Positions 23,984-33,989 of a stretch of DNA of 43,377 nucleotides are shown here, piece by piece (position 1 is the first letter of the stretch; every line of letters starts with the position of its first letter). This DNA is from a virus: positions 1-43,377 of IMG/VR virus record IMGVR_UViG_3300030380_005453; one strand, 5' to 3'. Below the pieces are notes generated by a model that saw only the letters and a list, made by a program, of their open reading frames with translations, was not told the DNA's origin and did not search any database. Made by a program: the position numbers and the translations under genes.

Positions 23984-23995
23984 TAAAAAAAAATT

Positions 23996-24997
23996 ATGGC
24001 TATAAGTGTTGATAAAATCTATAAAACCGTACTTACTATATTAAATAGAGAGCAAAGAGGACAATTGCGTCCTGGCCAATTTAATAGATTAGCACAGCAA
24101 GCTCAAATGGAGCTTTTAGAAAAAGCTTATTATGATTATAGTAGATCATTAAATAAAAGAATTAATGCCGGTGAAGATAATGATTATGGCAACATGCCTA
24201 AAAATTTAAAAGAAAAACTAGACGTATTTTCTAAAGAAGCTGAATTGCATATTCCAGCTGGAAAAAATGCAGTAAAGCCCGGTATCGAAGTTAAATCAAG
24301 ATCAGGTATTAGTTTACCATCACAAGTTACAGCTGGAACATATTCAAATTTAGCCACCACATCAAACGGCAGCGGAAGTGGATTAACAGTTACTGTAGTA
24401 GCAACAACAAATACTTTTTCAACTATAACAATAATAAATGGCGGAAGTGGATATGCTACAGGCGATGTAATTACTATTCCACAAGCTTCTATGACAGGAG
24501 CAAATGCTAATTGTACTTTTCCTTTATTAGCTACAGATTTAAATACTCACGGCTTCACAATATTACCAACAGATTTATATAGAATATCAAATATATCAAG
24601 AGTTAATAGGTCAATAAATCTAGAAAAGTTACATAAATCTGAATTTACATATGTTAATTCTTCAAAATTAACAACTCCTTCTTCAACATACCCTGTATAT
24701 TATAGAGACATAAATGGTATTAAAATTAGCCCGTCAACTTTAGCGGAAGAATATGTTACAATAGATTATGTAAAAACACCCGCTGCTCCTCAATGGAATG
24801 CTAGCTCTACTACCGGGCCTCATGGATCTATAGTTATAGATGACGCAACAAGTGTAAATTTTGAATTACATCCTTCAGATGAAACAAATTTAGTAATAAG
24901 AATTCTTTCTTATGTTGGTGTAGTAATAAAAGATCCACTTATTATTCAAAAAATACAACAAGAAGAACAAACTAATTTTCAAAAAGAAAATATATAA
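23996..24997 (+). CDS. Head-tail connector protein with inserted beta domain
   Basis: A 333-aa structural protein. Helical N-terminus RPGQFNRLAQQAQMELLEKA (23-42) and the C-terminal ILSYVGVVIKDPLIIQKIQQ match the helical frame of connector/adaptor proteins. Between them, residues of about 112-175 form a Gly/Thr-rich beta insertion with TITIINGGSGYATGDVITIP, the GGSGY-GD pattern seen in many marine phage virion proteins. The central part ILPTDLYRISNISRVN is typical of the adaptor core. It follows the hairpin at 23945 and precedes the 386-aa protein by three bases. Confidence 0.65.
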   Translation: MAISVDKIYKTVLTILNREQRGQLRPGQFNRLAQQAQMELLEKAYYDYSRSLNKRINAGEDNDYGNMPKNLKEKLDVFSKEAELHIPAGKNAVKPGIEVKSRSGISLPSQVTAGTYSNLATTSNGSGSGLTVTVVATTNTFSTITIINGGSGYATGDVITIPQASMTGANANCTFPLLATDLNTHGFTILPTDLYRISNISRVNRSINLEKLHKSEFTYVNSSKLTTPSSTYPVYYRDINGIKISPSTLAEEYVTIDYVKTPAAPQWNASSTTGPHGSIVIDDATSVNFELHPSDETNLVIRILSYVGVVIKDPLIIQKIQQEEQTNFQKENI

Positions 24998-25000
24998 TAA

Positions 25001-26161
25001 ATGGGACTACTAACTAAAACAGCAGAATCGTACTATAATCAGTCACAGAGTTTTACAGGCAATGGAACTTTAACAGAGTTTACATTAACTAATGCGTCCT
25101 TTCCAACTTTACCAACAGCTAAATCACAAATAAAAATAACTATAAGTGGCAAAGAAATAAATAGCGCTAATTATAATTATCCTAAAGCTGGTACTACAAG
25201 CACAGTGCAATTTATTTCAAATACTAATAATACTGATTTATTAGAATCGGACGGTAGAGTTAAAGATCTTTTAAAAATAATTGTATCAGAATCTATTCCT
25301 GCAGAAAAGTTTGGAAATTATAGATATATATCAATGAATGATTTAATAAACAACTATATGGTTGCTTATGTTGGAGACGGCAAGCTTATAAGTAATGTAA
25401 GAAAATCAGAAGTTTTATTTCATGCTAAAAGAGGCATACAGGAGTTTAGCTATGATATGTCTAGAGTTGAAAAAATACAAGAAATAGAAGTTGGGCCTAG
25501 CTTATCAATACCTATGCCTCAGGACTATATTAATTATGTTAGAATATCTTCTGTAGATGATGCGGGTATAGAGCATATTATATATCCTGCTTCTATAACA
25601 TCAAGCCCTTCTGAATCTCCTTTACAAGATAATGATTACAACTATATATTCGGTGCTGATGGTTCTTTATTATCAGGTACGCCTGAAATATCTCAAAGAT
25701 TTGAAGACTTTGATATAAGTAAATTACTTTCAAACAATAAAGACTCTAGTGTAACTTATGATTCTGATCGTGATTCAGAAACAGTAATTACTCCTGGTGG
25801 TAGATACGGGTTAGACCCTGAATATTCACATGAAAATGGTCTTTTTGTTATTGATGAATTAAATGGCAAAATTAGTTTTTCAAGTGATATATCCGGAAGA
25901 ATTATTACATTAAAATATATTTCAGATGGATTAGGAACTGACGACGAAATGAAAATTCATAAATATGCCGAAGATGCAATGTATAAATATATAACTCATG
26001 CTTTAGCAAGTACGAGAGCAAGTTTTCCTGAATTTATAATAAATAGATTTAGAAAAGAAAGAAGAGCCGCTATGAGAAATGCTAAGTTAAGATTATCAAA
26101 TATAAAAATTGGTGAGTTAGCTCAGATTATGAGGGGTAAATCTAAACATATTAAACATTAA
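25001..26161 (+). CDS. Tail/connector structural protein
   Basis: A 386-aa protein. The N-terminus MGLLTKTAESYYNQSQSFTG leads into a small beta insert (about 16-72) with FTGNGTLTEFTLTNASFP, like an extra fibre-type domain. The core has GNYRYISMNDLINNYMVAYV (104-123), RGIQEFSYDM and LSIPMPQDYINYVRI (about 167-181), followed by IEHIIYPAS. The C-terminus is a basic helix with RFRKERRAAMRNAKLR. The AxRG-Q-E-YD then P-DYVNYV order is that of short-tail connector proteins I associate with marine podovirus-like phages. It stands between two other connector-region genes. Confidence 0.65.
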   Translation: MGLLTKTAESYYNQSQSFTGNGTLTEFTLTNASFPTLPTAKSQIKITISGKEINSANYNYPKAGTTSTVQFISNTNNTDLLESDGRVKDLLKIIVSESIPAEKFGNYRYISMNDLINNYMVAYVGDGKLISNVRKSEVLFHAKRGIQEFSYDMSRVEKIQEIEVGPSLSIPMPQDYINYVRISSVDDAGIEHIIYPASITSSPSESPLQDNDYNYIFGADGSLLSGTPEISQRFEDFDISKLLSNNKDSSVTYDSDRDSETVITPGGRYGLDPEYSHENGLFVIDELNGKISFSSDISGRIITLKYISDGLGTDDEMKIHKYAEDAMYKYITHALASTRASFPEFIINRFRKERRAAMRNAKLRLSNIKIGELAQIMRGKSKHIKH

Positions 26162-26164
26162 CAA

Positions 26165-29100
26165 ATGCCAAAACAAACTACTAGTTTCATAAAGGGTAAA
26201 ATGAATAAAGACCTTGACCCCAGGATAATACCTGTTGGAGAGTATTTAGATGCTGAAAATATAATGGTAGGGCAATCTGAAACTAGTGATGTTGGTAGTG
26301 TTGAAGCATTAAAAGATAATCTTAAACTAACATCTGGCACTGTAGCCACTGAAGATTATGGTTACGTAATAGGTTATTGTTTAGACTCAGAAAATGATAA
26401 AGTATATTATTTTGTAACTAAATTTAATAGCCAAGGCGGTTCTGCTAAACCTGAGTCTTCAGATAAATCTGCTATTATTCAATTTAATTTTTTTAATAAC
26501 TCTACAACTATTCTTATTGAATCTAAATATCTTAATTTTGATAAATTTTTTCCTATAACAGGTTGTAATGTTATTAATGATTATTTATATTTTACAGATA
26601 ATAGAAATCAACCAAGAGTTTTTAATGTAAATGATGCTGGCTCTTATTCAACATCTAGTATATTAGAAGATCAGCTTAGCGTAGCAAAATACGCTCCTTT
26701 TTGTGCACCTAAATTATTACAACCTAAATATGTATTATTAGTTAATGGTGCGGTTGGTGCAAAGGCTATAGTAAACGGCGCAGTAAATAATAGTGCTAAT
26801 GTTGCTGTTGATGGCAATATAGCAGGAACTACTATTGCTGTAGGTATGAGAGTAACGGGTACTGGTATAACTGGAACAGTAACAGTTAATACAGTAACTA
26901 GCCAATCGGCCATAGTATTATCTACAGCTGTAACCTTAGCTGACAATACTATATTAACATTTGCATCAACAACTGTAACCATAACAACTGCTAATGCGGC
27001 TTTACAAACAGAAATTGGTAATGGTGTAAAATTTAAAGTGTTAGATGGAGACAAAATATCTTTTCAGGATGTTTCGCATATTGGAACACCTGGTCAAGAC
27101 CCACCGCATCCATTTGAAACAAATACTCAAACCTTTCCAGATGACATTGCCGTATCAAGTTTAAGCGGTACTACATTAACTTTAAATAAACCAGTTACTA
27201 TATCCGATGGTACTAAATTAACATTGCTTTGTTGCTCAATGGTTGACAACTCAGCCAATGATTCTGCAATAGATACAGAATTTTTAAAAGAAAAATTTGT
27301 AAAATTTTCTTATAGATTTAAATTTAAAGATAATACATACTCATTAATGGCTCCTTTTAGCCAAACTGCATTTATTCCAGCTATTGATACTTTTACTGCC
27401 CAATTACAAGAAGACGCCTACGAACAAGCCGAGGTGCTTACTTTTATAAATTCAATAAATCAATTAGAATTAAAAATTGACTTACCATTTGAAAATCCTA
27501 TTATTACTTTACATATAAAAGAAGTTGAAATATTAATTAAAGAATCTGATACAGTTGCCGTAAAAGTAGTTGATAGTATAAAAGTTGATCAGACCAGCAT
27601 AGCTAGCATGAAACAAACAATGGGTACGGGAGCAAATTTAACTCCTGTAACATTTGGAAAAGTTGGAACAACAAAATTACAAGCATATATACATAACATA
27701 TTTAAAAGACGACATGAAATGTATTATGTGTATAGATCAGAAGATCCATATAAAGTTTTACCAGAAAATCAAACAACTAGAGTTTTTGATAATGTGCCTA
27801 ATAAAGCTTTAGCACAAGAATTAGTAAGTAACAGAATTGTTTATGGAAATTTTATAGAAGGAAAAGAAATACCTACAAATTTAGATTTTAAATTAACTGT
27901 AGGAAATAAAACAGAAGATGATGAGTTTACATATGGTGAATACAAAAGACATACTTTAAAACAAAATAGAACATATTCTGTTGGTTTAGTTTTAGCTGAT
28001 AGGTACGGAAGACAGTCGCCTGTTTTATTATCAAAAAAACATTCATCATCTATTTTAAATAAAAGAGCAGAATTAGGTTCAGAAGTTGGTAAATGTTTGA
28101 AAGTAATATTTAATGAAAAAATTACTACAAATCTTTATGATACTGAAACCAATCCTTTAGGTTGGTATTCTTATAGAATAGTTGTTAAACAAAAACAACA
28201 AGATTATTATAATGTATATACTCCTGGCGCAACAATTTACGATAGACCTACAGATGGAGATGGTTATAGTTACTTTGCGCTTTTTGGTGATAATATAAAT
28301 AAAATACCTAGAGATGAAATAACAGAGGGTGCGGCTAATATTGCTATGAATTTAGCAACTAGTAGTGTAAACTTAGATGATATTGTTGAAAACGGAGATG
28401 ACGCTTTGCAAACAGGTGGTAGAAGTGTAATTGCTATTGCAACATTAGATGATTTTTTAGACCCGGAAGATAATGCAAAAAAAGCAGACCAGGCTGCATT
28501 TTATGATGAAACTAAAGATTACCTACATGTGCAAACCGTTGGTAATTATGGTAAAAGTGCTGATAATAGCGGTAGTTTAGTTAATAATTCTAGCATTAAA
28601 GGACTTGCTGTATTTGAAACACAACCTTTTATATCTAAACTAGATATATTTTTTGAAACATCAACTTGTGGTTTAATATCTGATTTAAATAATAAAATTG
28701 ATGAAGGTTTAAGCGGTGGTGTTGCTGCTGATCTTAAATTACGTGATTTAGCCACAGGTAATACTGATAAAAACGATTTTAATGAAAGTGTAACAAACGG
28801 AACTGAAATACTTAGATTAAGAGCATTTGACGCTGATGGCGTTGAACTAACAGTTGGCGGCAATGATTTAACTATAGCTATTAATTCAGTAACGTGTAAT
28901 AATTTAATATCTCGTAACGACCAGAGTGATTTAAAAAATTCTTTTACAGTAGTAGATGATAGTGGTATATTAAAATTAGAAGTATCGCATGCGCAAGAAT
29001 TTTTACCAATTCCTGAAAATACATATAATATAGAATTTCAAGTAACAACTACCGATGGAACCGCTACATTTGAAAAAACAATAGAAGTAAAAAATGTTGT

Positions 29101-30319
29101 TCCAACCTTAGCTTTTTCAGCCGGTAACACAGGCAACTGTGTAAGTTATACCGCTAATACAACAGGGTTTTTAACTAAAGTAAATGTAGCACCTAGAAAA
29201 ATAGAAGCTAGAAACGGTAGTGGTGATACATCTCATGATGAAACTAATTTGGCCGGTACGGCAACATCAATTTTTCATTATGAGAAAGTAAGTGGCGATT
29301 CAAGAGTACAGGTTGATAGAGATGGTACAATAAGTTTATCATCAGGCATTGGAGCAAGTGAAACAGGATTATCATTCGTTTTAAAAGTAACAGATATAGG
29401 GGGCGACGACGGTGCTGGTAATTTTACAGCCACTCTTACAGTTCCTTTATGTATTGTTGCTGCTGATAGCATAAATGTAGCTAATAGTACTTGTTCAACT
29501 CCTAAGTTTAATTATTATGATAGATGTTATGGCTATTCACAACAAGGTGGAGAGGATCCCGGCGATTTATATAAAGAACATTTTATACCATCTACATTAA
29601 CATATTGTTCAGAAACTGGTTCTTGTAATACTGATCATGAAGATATATTAAGCAACCATGTTACCGTTGATACTACACAAGGCGGCACTACCACTGCAAA
29701 TTGGCGTAATAACCAAAGATTTAAACAAATATTTTTAGGTGGTAAAGCTTTAGTAAATGGCGCTATTACAAGCGGTGGTAACAGTAATAGTTCTCCGTTA
29801 AATGTAAATGGCCTTTCTACTGGTCTTGTTCTTTCGGTTGATATGAAAGTTGCAGGTACTGGGATACCAGCTAATACAAAAATAACAGCGGTTAATAGCC
29901 AAACACAAGTAATATTAAATAACGCGGTAACTGTTGCTGATAATGCTACATTAATTTTTGAAGAAAAAGATCCTATTTTAGGTAAAGTAGGAACATCTAC
30001 TGAAACTTTTCAAGGACCGCACGATCACGATAATGACCCTAGCACACCTAATAGAAGCGCTACGGGACTTCTTAACTATTTTATTAGAGTTGCCCCACAT
30101 GATGACGATACTCCAGGATTTGCAGGGTTTAAAGGTGCTAGTGATAGTAATTTTATTGTGGATATAGGTGGAGTAACTTATGAATATATAATAGGTGTTA
30201 GCGCACACAGTGGATTAGAAGCTGACCCTGATAATGCGTTTCCAGGCGTTAGAAAGCTTATAAGAAGAAGCACAATAAACGGTATAACAAATACTAAATT
30301 TACAGGAACAGTAACTTAA
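26165..30319 (+). CDS. Large tail-hub / stabilisation-like protein with inserted domains
   Basis: A 1384-aa virion protein. The start FIKGKMNKDLDPRIIPVGEY (8-27) with AENIMVGQSE is a motif I associate with tail-hub/stabilisation proteins of marine and crAss-like phages. Repeated YFVTKF/YLYFTDNRNQPRVF strands suggest a beta propeller. Two related beta domains are inserted, at about 195-275 and 1195-1280; each has V-x-GTGI, then V-N-T/S-Q, then AVT-ADN-L-F. A cadherin/Ig-like block with IPENTYNIEFQVTTTDG lies at about 880-1130. The C-terminus is His/Asp-rich (GPHDHDNDP). The next gene appears to continue the propeller theme. Confidence 0.7.
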   Translation: MPKQTTSFIKGKMNKDLDPRIIPVGEYLDAENIMVGQSETSDVGSVEALKDNLKLTSGTVATEDYGYVIGYCLDSENDKVYYFVTKFNSQGGSAKPESSDKSAIIQFNFFNNSTTILIESKYLNFDKFFPITGCNVINDYLYFTDNRNQPRVFNVNDAGSYSTSSILEDQLSVAKYAPFCAPKLLQPKYVLLVNGAVGAKAIVNGAVNNSANVAVDGNIAGTTIAVGMRVTGTGITGTVTVNTVTSQSAIVLSTAVTLADNTILTFASTTVTITTANAALQTEIGNGVKFKVLDGDKISFQDVSHIGTPGQDPPHPFETNTQTFPDDIAVSSLSGTTLTLNKPVTISDGTKLTLLCCSMVDNSANDSAIDTEFLKEKFVKFSYRFKFKDNTYSLMAPFSQTAFIPAIDTFTAQLQEDAYEQAEVLTFINSINQLELKIDLPFENPIITLHIKEVEILIKESDTVAVKVVDSIKVDQTSIASMKQTMGTGANLTPVTFGKVGTTKLQAYIHNIFKRRHEMYYVYRSEDPYKVLPENQTTRVFDNVPNKALAQELVSNRIVYGNFIEGKEIPTNLDFKLTVGNKTEDDEFTYGEYKRHTLKQNRTYSVGLVLADRYGRQSPVLLSKKHSSSILNKRAELGSEVGKCLKVIFNEKITTNLYDTETNPLGWYSYRIVVKQKQQDYYNVYTPGATIYDRPTDGDGYSYFALFGDNINKIPRDEITEGAANIAMNLATSSVNLDDIVENGDDALQTGGRSVIAIATLDDFLDPEDNAKKADQAAFYDETKDYLHVQTVGNYGKSADNSGSLVNNSSIKGLAVFETQPFISKLDIFFETSTCGLISDLNNKIDEGLSGGVAADLKLRDLATGNTDKNDFNESVTNGTEILRLRAFDADGVELTVGGNDLTIAINSVTCNNLISRNDQSDLKNSFTVVDDSGILKLEVSHAQEFLPIPENTYNIEFQVTTTDGTATFEKTIEVKNVVPTLAFSAGNTGNCVSYTANTTGFLTKVNVAPRKIEARNGSGDTSHDETNLAGTATSIFHYEKVSGDSRVQVDRDGTISLSSGIGASETGLSFVLKVTDIGGDDGAGNFTATLTVPLCIVAADSINVANSTCSTPKFNYYDRCYGYSQQGGEDPGDLYKEHFIPSTLTYCSETGSCNTDHEDILSNHVTVDTTQGGTTTANWRNNQRFKQIFLGGKALVNGAITSGGNSNSSPLNVNGLSTGLVLSVDMKVAGTGIPANTKITAVNSQTQVILNNAVTVADNATLIFEEKDPILGKVGTSTETFQGPHDHDNDPSTPNRSATGLLNYFIRVAPHDDDTPGFAGFKGASDSNFIVDIGGVTYEYIIGVSAHSGLEADPDNAFPGVRKLIRRSTINGITNTKFTGTVT

Positions 30320-30325
30320 TATAAT

Positions 30326-31651
30326 ATGGCAACAACATTAGATATAGCTTATTTTAATTCCTTTTATATAAAAAGTTCTTCAGGTTCACAAGAGTGGCAC
30401 GTTGAAGAAAGTCGTATTAAAGGAGGTTTTAACGAAGTCGGGTTAGATTTAGGTGTTAAAGCTTATGCAACTAATGAAGAGTATGCTGTAGAGCATAGAA
30501 AAAATGCTATGATATATTCTGGTATAATTAATTCTAGAACTGGCTTGAATGAAACTAATCAGTTTAATATGGCTTTACCTATTACTAAAGCAGTTAATTC
30601 GGCTAATGGAAGTATTCAAAAATTACATGCAGAAGAAACCAACTTACTTATATTACAGGAAGATAAAGTGAGTAAAGCGTTAATTGATAAAGACGCTATA
30701 TTTAGTGCTGAGGGCGGCGGGACTGTAACATCAAGCAATCTAGTTATAGGACAAATTGTTCCTTTTGCTGGTAAATATGGTATAAGTAAAAACCCTGAAA
30801 GTTTTGCCGTTGATGGTACAAGAAAATATTTTTCAGATAAAAATAGAGGTGTAATATTAAGATTATCAAGAGATGGGTTAACACCTATATCAGATTTTGG
30901 TATGCGAGATTTTTTTAGAGATAAGCTAAGAATATCACAAAGAATTGTAGGTATGTATGATACACATCATAATTTATACTATATTTCTTTACAAGGTACT
31001 AAAATTATGAATCCTAAAAGTGATTCAACTGGATTTTTTGAAACTATTAGTTTTAGTGATCCATTAAATGCTTGGACAAGTAGGCATACATTTAGGCCAT
31101 TTTGGGGATTTAGTCATGAAAATCATTTCTATACATTTTATTTAGATAATCTTTATAGACAATATTCAGGAAACGGATTTTCAAGTCAATACGGAGATGG
31201 TGAAAAAACACCTCCAAGTATTACATTTTCAGTAAATCAAAATTCTGCTTCTGAAAATTATTTTTATGCAATAGATTATGAAGGTGATCCTACATGGAGT
31301 GTTAAAGATATAAAAACTAATACTGAGCCTAGTGGTGATCTATTTGCAGATAAAGCTAAAGATATAGCCTCATTTGAGCAACAAACTGATTCTATGGATG
31401 CTTATATAGATCCTGCTATATTTTATAAAAAAGGTTTACAATATTGTGCTGCATTACAAAATGATTTATTTGTAAAAAAAGATGAATTATTAATTAATGA
31501 ATCGTTAGTTGAAGGCTTAGATGTAACAGGTTTAAAGGGAAATTATTTACAAATGACTTTTTTCATTGAAGAAGACAGTGAAAAACAACCTGGTTATGGT
31601 AATAGTAGAGCTGAATTAGCCAATGTAAAAACAGAGTTCAATCCTCTATAA
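30326..31651 (+). CDS. Tail-hub protein, probable beta propeller
   Basis: A 441-aa protein rich in Tyr, Phe, Ser and Asp with repeating blade-like stretches: KYFSDKNRGVILRLSRDGL (about 168-186), VGMYDTHHNLYYISLQGTK, FWGFSHENHFYTFYLDNLYR. Such D-x-x-N-x-x-Y-x-S repeats are common in tail propellers. The N-terminus continues the kind of sequence ending the 1384-aa protein six bases before, so the two genes may encode parts of one hub. The C-terminus ends in a small helical part and an acidic strand. It has no signal or membrane segment. Confidence 0.6.
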   Translation: MATTLDIAYFNSFYIKSSSGSQEWHVEESRIKGGFNEVGLDLGVKAYATNEEYAVEHRKNAMIYSGIINSRTGLNETNQFNMALPITKAVNSANGSIQKLHAEETNLLILQEDKVSKALIDKDAIFSAEGGGTVTSSNLVIGQIVPFAGKYGISKNPESFAVDGTRKYFSDKNRGVILRLSRDGLTPISDFGMRDFFRDKLRISQRIVGMYDTHHNLYYISLQGTKIMNPKSDSTGFFETISFSDPLNAWTSRHTFRPFWGFSHENHFYTFYLDNLYRQYSGNGFSSQYGDGEKTPPSITFSVNQNSASENYFYAIDYEGDPTWSVKDIKTNTEPSGDLFADKAKDIASFEQQTDSMDAYIDPAIFYKKGLQYCAALQNDLFVKKDELLINESLVEGLDVTGLKGNYLQMTFFIEEDSEKQPGYGNSRAELANVKTEFNPL

Positions 31652-31687
31652 AATGCGTAATAATATAAATATAAATAAAAAACGAAT

Positions 31688-32455
31688 ATGAGCTTACAAT
31701 TATTAGGTTTGGGCTTGAGCTTTTTTGGAGGCCTTATGCAATCAAAAAGAGCTAAACAAGCACAACAAGATGCTTTAAGCCAACAAAGGGCTTTAGAAAA
31801 ACAAATTTCTGATCTTGAAGGTTCAAGACAAGATGTTATAAATCCCTACGCTAATATTAAAAATTTAAGTAGCATGATTAGGAATCCTTATGCTAATTTA
31901 CAAGTTGCTACAAGAGCAGCTGATTTAAGAGCTGAAGAAACTGATATATCTTTAGCTAATACTTTAGACACATTAAGAGCAACAGGAGCCGGTTCAGGTG
32001 GTGCTACAGCATTAGCTACCGCTGCAATGAGAGCTAAACTTAATATTGGTTCAACATTAGAGCAACAGGAAGCGCAAAATGCAAGATTAAGAGCGCAGGG
32101 TGAATTTCAATCGGATCAATTAAGAATGAAAGAAGCAATAAGAATACAAGGAGCACAAGCTCAGGGTGAAGCATTTAAATTTCAAATGCAAGAAAGAAGA
32201 GATTTAGAAAAATTAAATAGGCTATCTGCTATGTCCGGCGGTTTTGCACGACAAGCAGCTAGTTATGGTCAACAAGCAGGCGCTGGAATGGGACAGGCTT
32301 TAGGTAGTTTGGCTGGTTTAGGTTTTTCATTTGCTAATAGTGGCAGTGGCGCTGTTGGTAAAAATTCTGAATTTTATAAAAATTATTTTGCTGATAAGGC
32401 CAATAATTTACCGAATTATACCTTACCGCCATTACCACCATTAAAAATAAATTAA
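31688..32455 (+). CDS. Internal virion (ejection) protein, Ala/Gln-rich
   Basis: A 255-aa protein. The first residues LQLLGLGLSFFGGLMQ form a hydrophobic amphipathic segment that could enter a membrane. Residues 18-200 are a long Ala/Gln/Arg coiled coil (AQQDALSQQRALEKQISDLE and similar). The C-terminus has Gly/Ala/Ser-rich stretches and ends PLPPLKIN. That composition is usual for small ejection proteins packed inside the head, such as T7 gp14 and P22 gp7. It lies just before the 508-aa and the giant virion proteins, the expected order for an ejection module. Confidence 0.65.
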   Translation: MSLQLLGLGLSFFGGLMQSKRAKQAQQDALSQQRALEKQISDLEGSRQDVINPYANIKNLSSMIRNPYANLQVATRAADLRAEETDISLANTLDTLRATGAGSGGATALATAAMRAKLNIGSTLEQQEAQNARLRAQGEFQSDQLRMKEAIRIQGAQAQGEAFKFQMQERRDLEKLNRLSAMSGGFARQAASYGQQAGAGMGQALGSLAGLGFSFANSGSGAVGKNSEFYKNYFADKANNLPNYTLPPLPPLKIN

Positions 32456-32457
32456 CT

Positions 32458-33984
32458 ATGGGAGCATACGAAAATCCAACATATTACGGTATAGCGCAAG
32501 ATTATACAGCCTTTAATAAGGCTATGATGGGCGCTTTTGATAGATACACGTCTATATACATGCAAATGCAAAAAGCTACAGCAACGCAAGAAGGAGATAC
32601 CAACCAAGGTTACTATAAACTTTTAGAAACATTAACTGATGTTCCTGAAAAATTTAATATGGCAAATACTAGGGTGTTTGGTTTAGACGGAACTGTACGA
32701 AGTTTTTTACCTGGAGCTAATGATGATCAAAAAAGAGGTATTGAATCTTTAGTAGTTGGTGTGCGTGGAGCTTATAACAATATAAATGACTTTTATGAAA
32801 ATCCAGAAAAATATCTAGAATTAGACGTAGAATCAAAAATTATTTTAAACGGTTTACCTTCTGATAAAACAAAAATTCAAGAATATTCAGATCCAAAAAA
32901 TCCATGGGGTAATATATATTTTTCACACCCTGTATATGGAAACGTATCTGTTACTGATATAGGACAAAGGTTAGCTTTAGCAGAAAGAGATTTTTCAAAC
33001 GAAAATTTTGGTAGGCAAATAGTTAATGGTAGCGTTAGTACAGTTACAAATCAAATTGAATTTTGGCAGAATCAAAATAAAAGAAACGCATTTGCTGGCT
33101 CAAATGAAAGAAATGATATAATTGAAAAGTATTCAGATAATCTTAAAATAGGTGAAAATTGGGCTGGATATTGGCATAATGAAATGGAAGCTGCTGATAA
33201 AATAATTCCAGTAGAAGGTGAAGCAAAAGATGCTTACTTAAAAATAAAATCAAAAAATAAGCTACCATTGGATAGTAACACTATAGATCTTAGCATGTTT
33301 GGTTTTAGTTTTGTTGATTTTAGTGATGCTGATAATAAAATTTTAAAGAAACTTAGAGATATTGCTATAAGAAAACATATTGAAGGCGAGCTTAAAAATC
33401 AAGTTACACCTGATTTTTATACTTTACCTGGAGATAATACAACTCAAACTCAAATAAAATTAAATAATGAAACAGATATTAGACAAAATGTAATTGATTT
33501 ATCAAATTCATATAATAAACAACCTGTTTTAGGACCTGTAACTAATTTTAATACAGGTGCTTCTGGGTTTTTAAATTATTTACAAAAAAATAAAATTTTT
33601 CCATCTGCAAATAATTTTCAAAATTATGAAATATCTGATAGAGTTTTAGAAAATTATTTAACAGGAAATGAAGGTTTAACAAAGGCTAAACAAGTAATAA
33701 TTGAAAGAATTTCTAAGTCTAGATTTGGAATAGAATATGCTGACTTAAATCAAAAAGAAAGAAAAATTGTAGATGATTTAGTTAAAGAATCTATAGCTGT
33801 TTATGAAGAAGCTGCAAATTCAAATAAAGTTTTTAAAGCTAGTGACGGTAGCGCTTTAGACTTTAGAAATTTTATAAACGATTTAAGCTTTGATATATAT
33901 AATAATAATAAATACAGTGAAACACTAATAGACCCTAGAATACCTAATGAAGAGGGTACAACATTACCAGTATTTCAAAATTAA
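32458..33984 (+). CDS. Internal virion / structural protein of unknown fold
   Basis: A 508-aa soluble protein with mixed alpha/beta sequence. Visible parts are PTYYGIAQDYTAFNKAMMGA (7-26), TRVFGLDGTVRSFLPGANDD (about 71-90), NPWGNIYFSHPVYGNVSVTD (about 149-168) and a Gln/Asn-rich C-terminal half. No signal, membrane or enzyme motif. It begins three bases after the ejection protein and ends six bases before the giant protein, so it is likely an internal virion protein made with both. I recognise the location, not the family. Confidence 0.55.
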   Translation: MGAYENPTYYGIAQDYTAFNKAMMGAFDRYTSIYMQMQKATATQEGDTNQGYYKLLETLTDVPEKFNMANTRVFGLDGTVRSFLPGANDDQKRGIESLVVGVRGAYNNINDFYENPEKYLELDVESKIILNGLPSDKTKIQEYSDPKNPWGNIYFSHPVYGNVSVTDIGQRLALAERDFSNENFGRQIVNGSVSTVTNQIEFWQNQNKRNAFAGSNERNDIIEKYSDNLKIGENWAGYWHNEMEAADKIIPVEGEAKDAYLKIKSKNKLPLDSNTIDLSMFGFSFVDFSDADNKILKKLRDIAIRKHIEGELKNQVTPDFYTLPGDNTTQTQIKLNNETDIRQNVIDLSNSYNKQPVLGPVTNFNTGASGFLNYLQKNKIFPSANNFQNYEISDRVLENYLTGNEGLTKAKQVIIERISKSRFGIEYADLNQKERKIVDDLVKESIAVYEEAANSNKVFKASDGSALDFRNFINDLSFDIYNNNKYSETLIDPRIPNEEGTTLPVFQN

Positions 33985-33989
33985 ATAAT

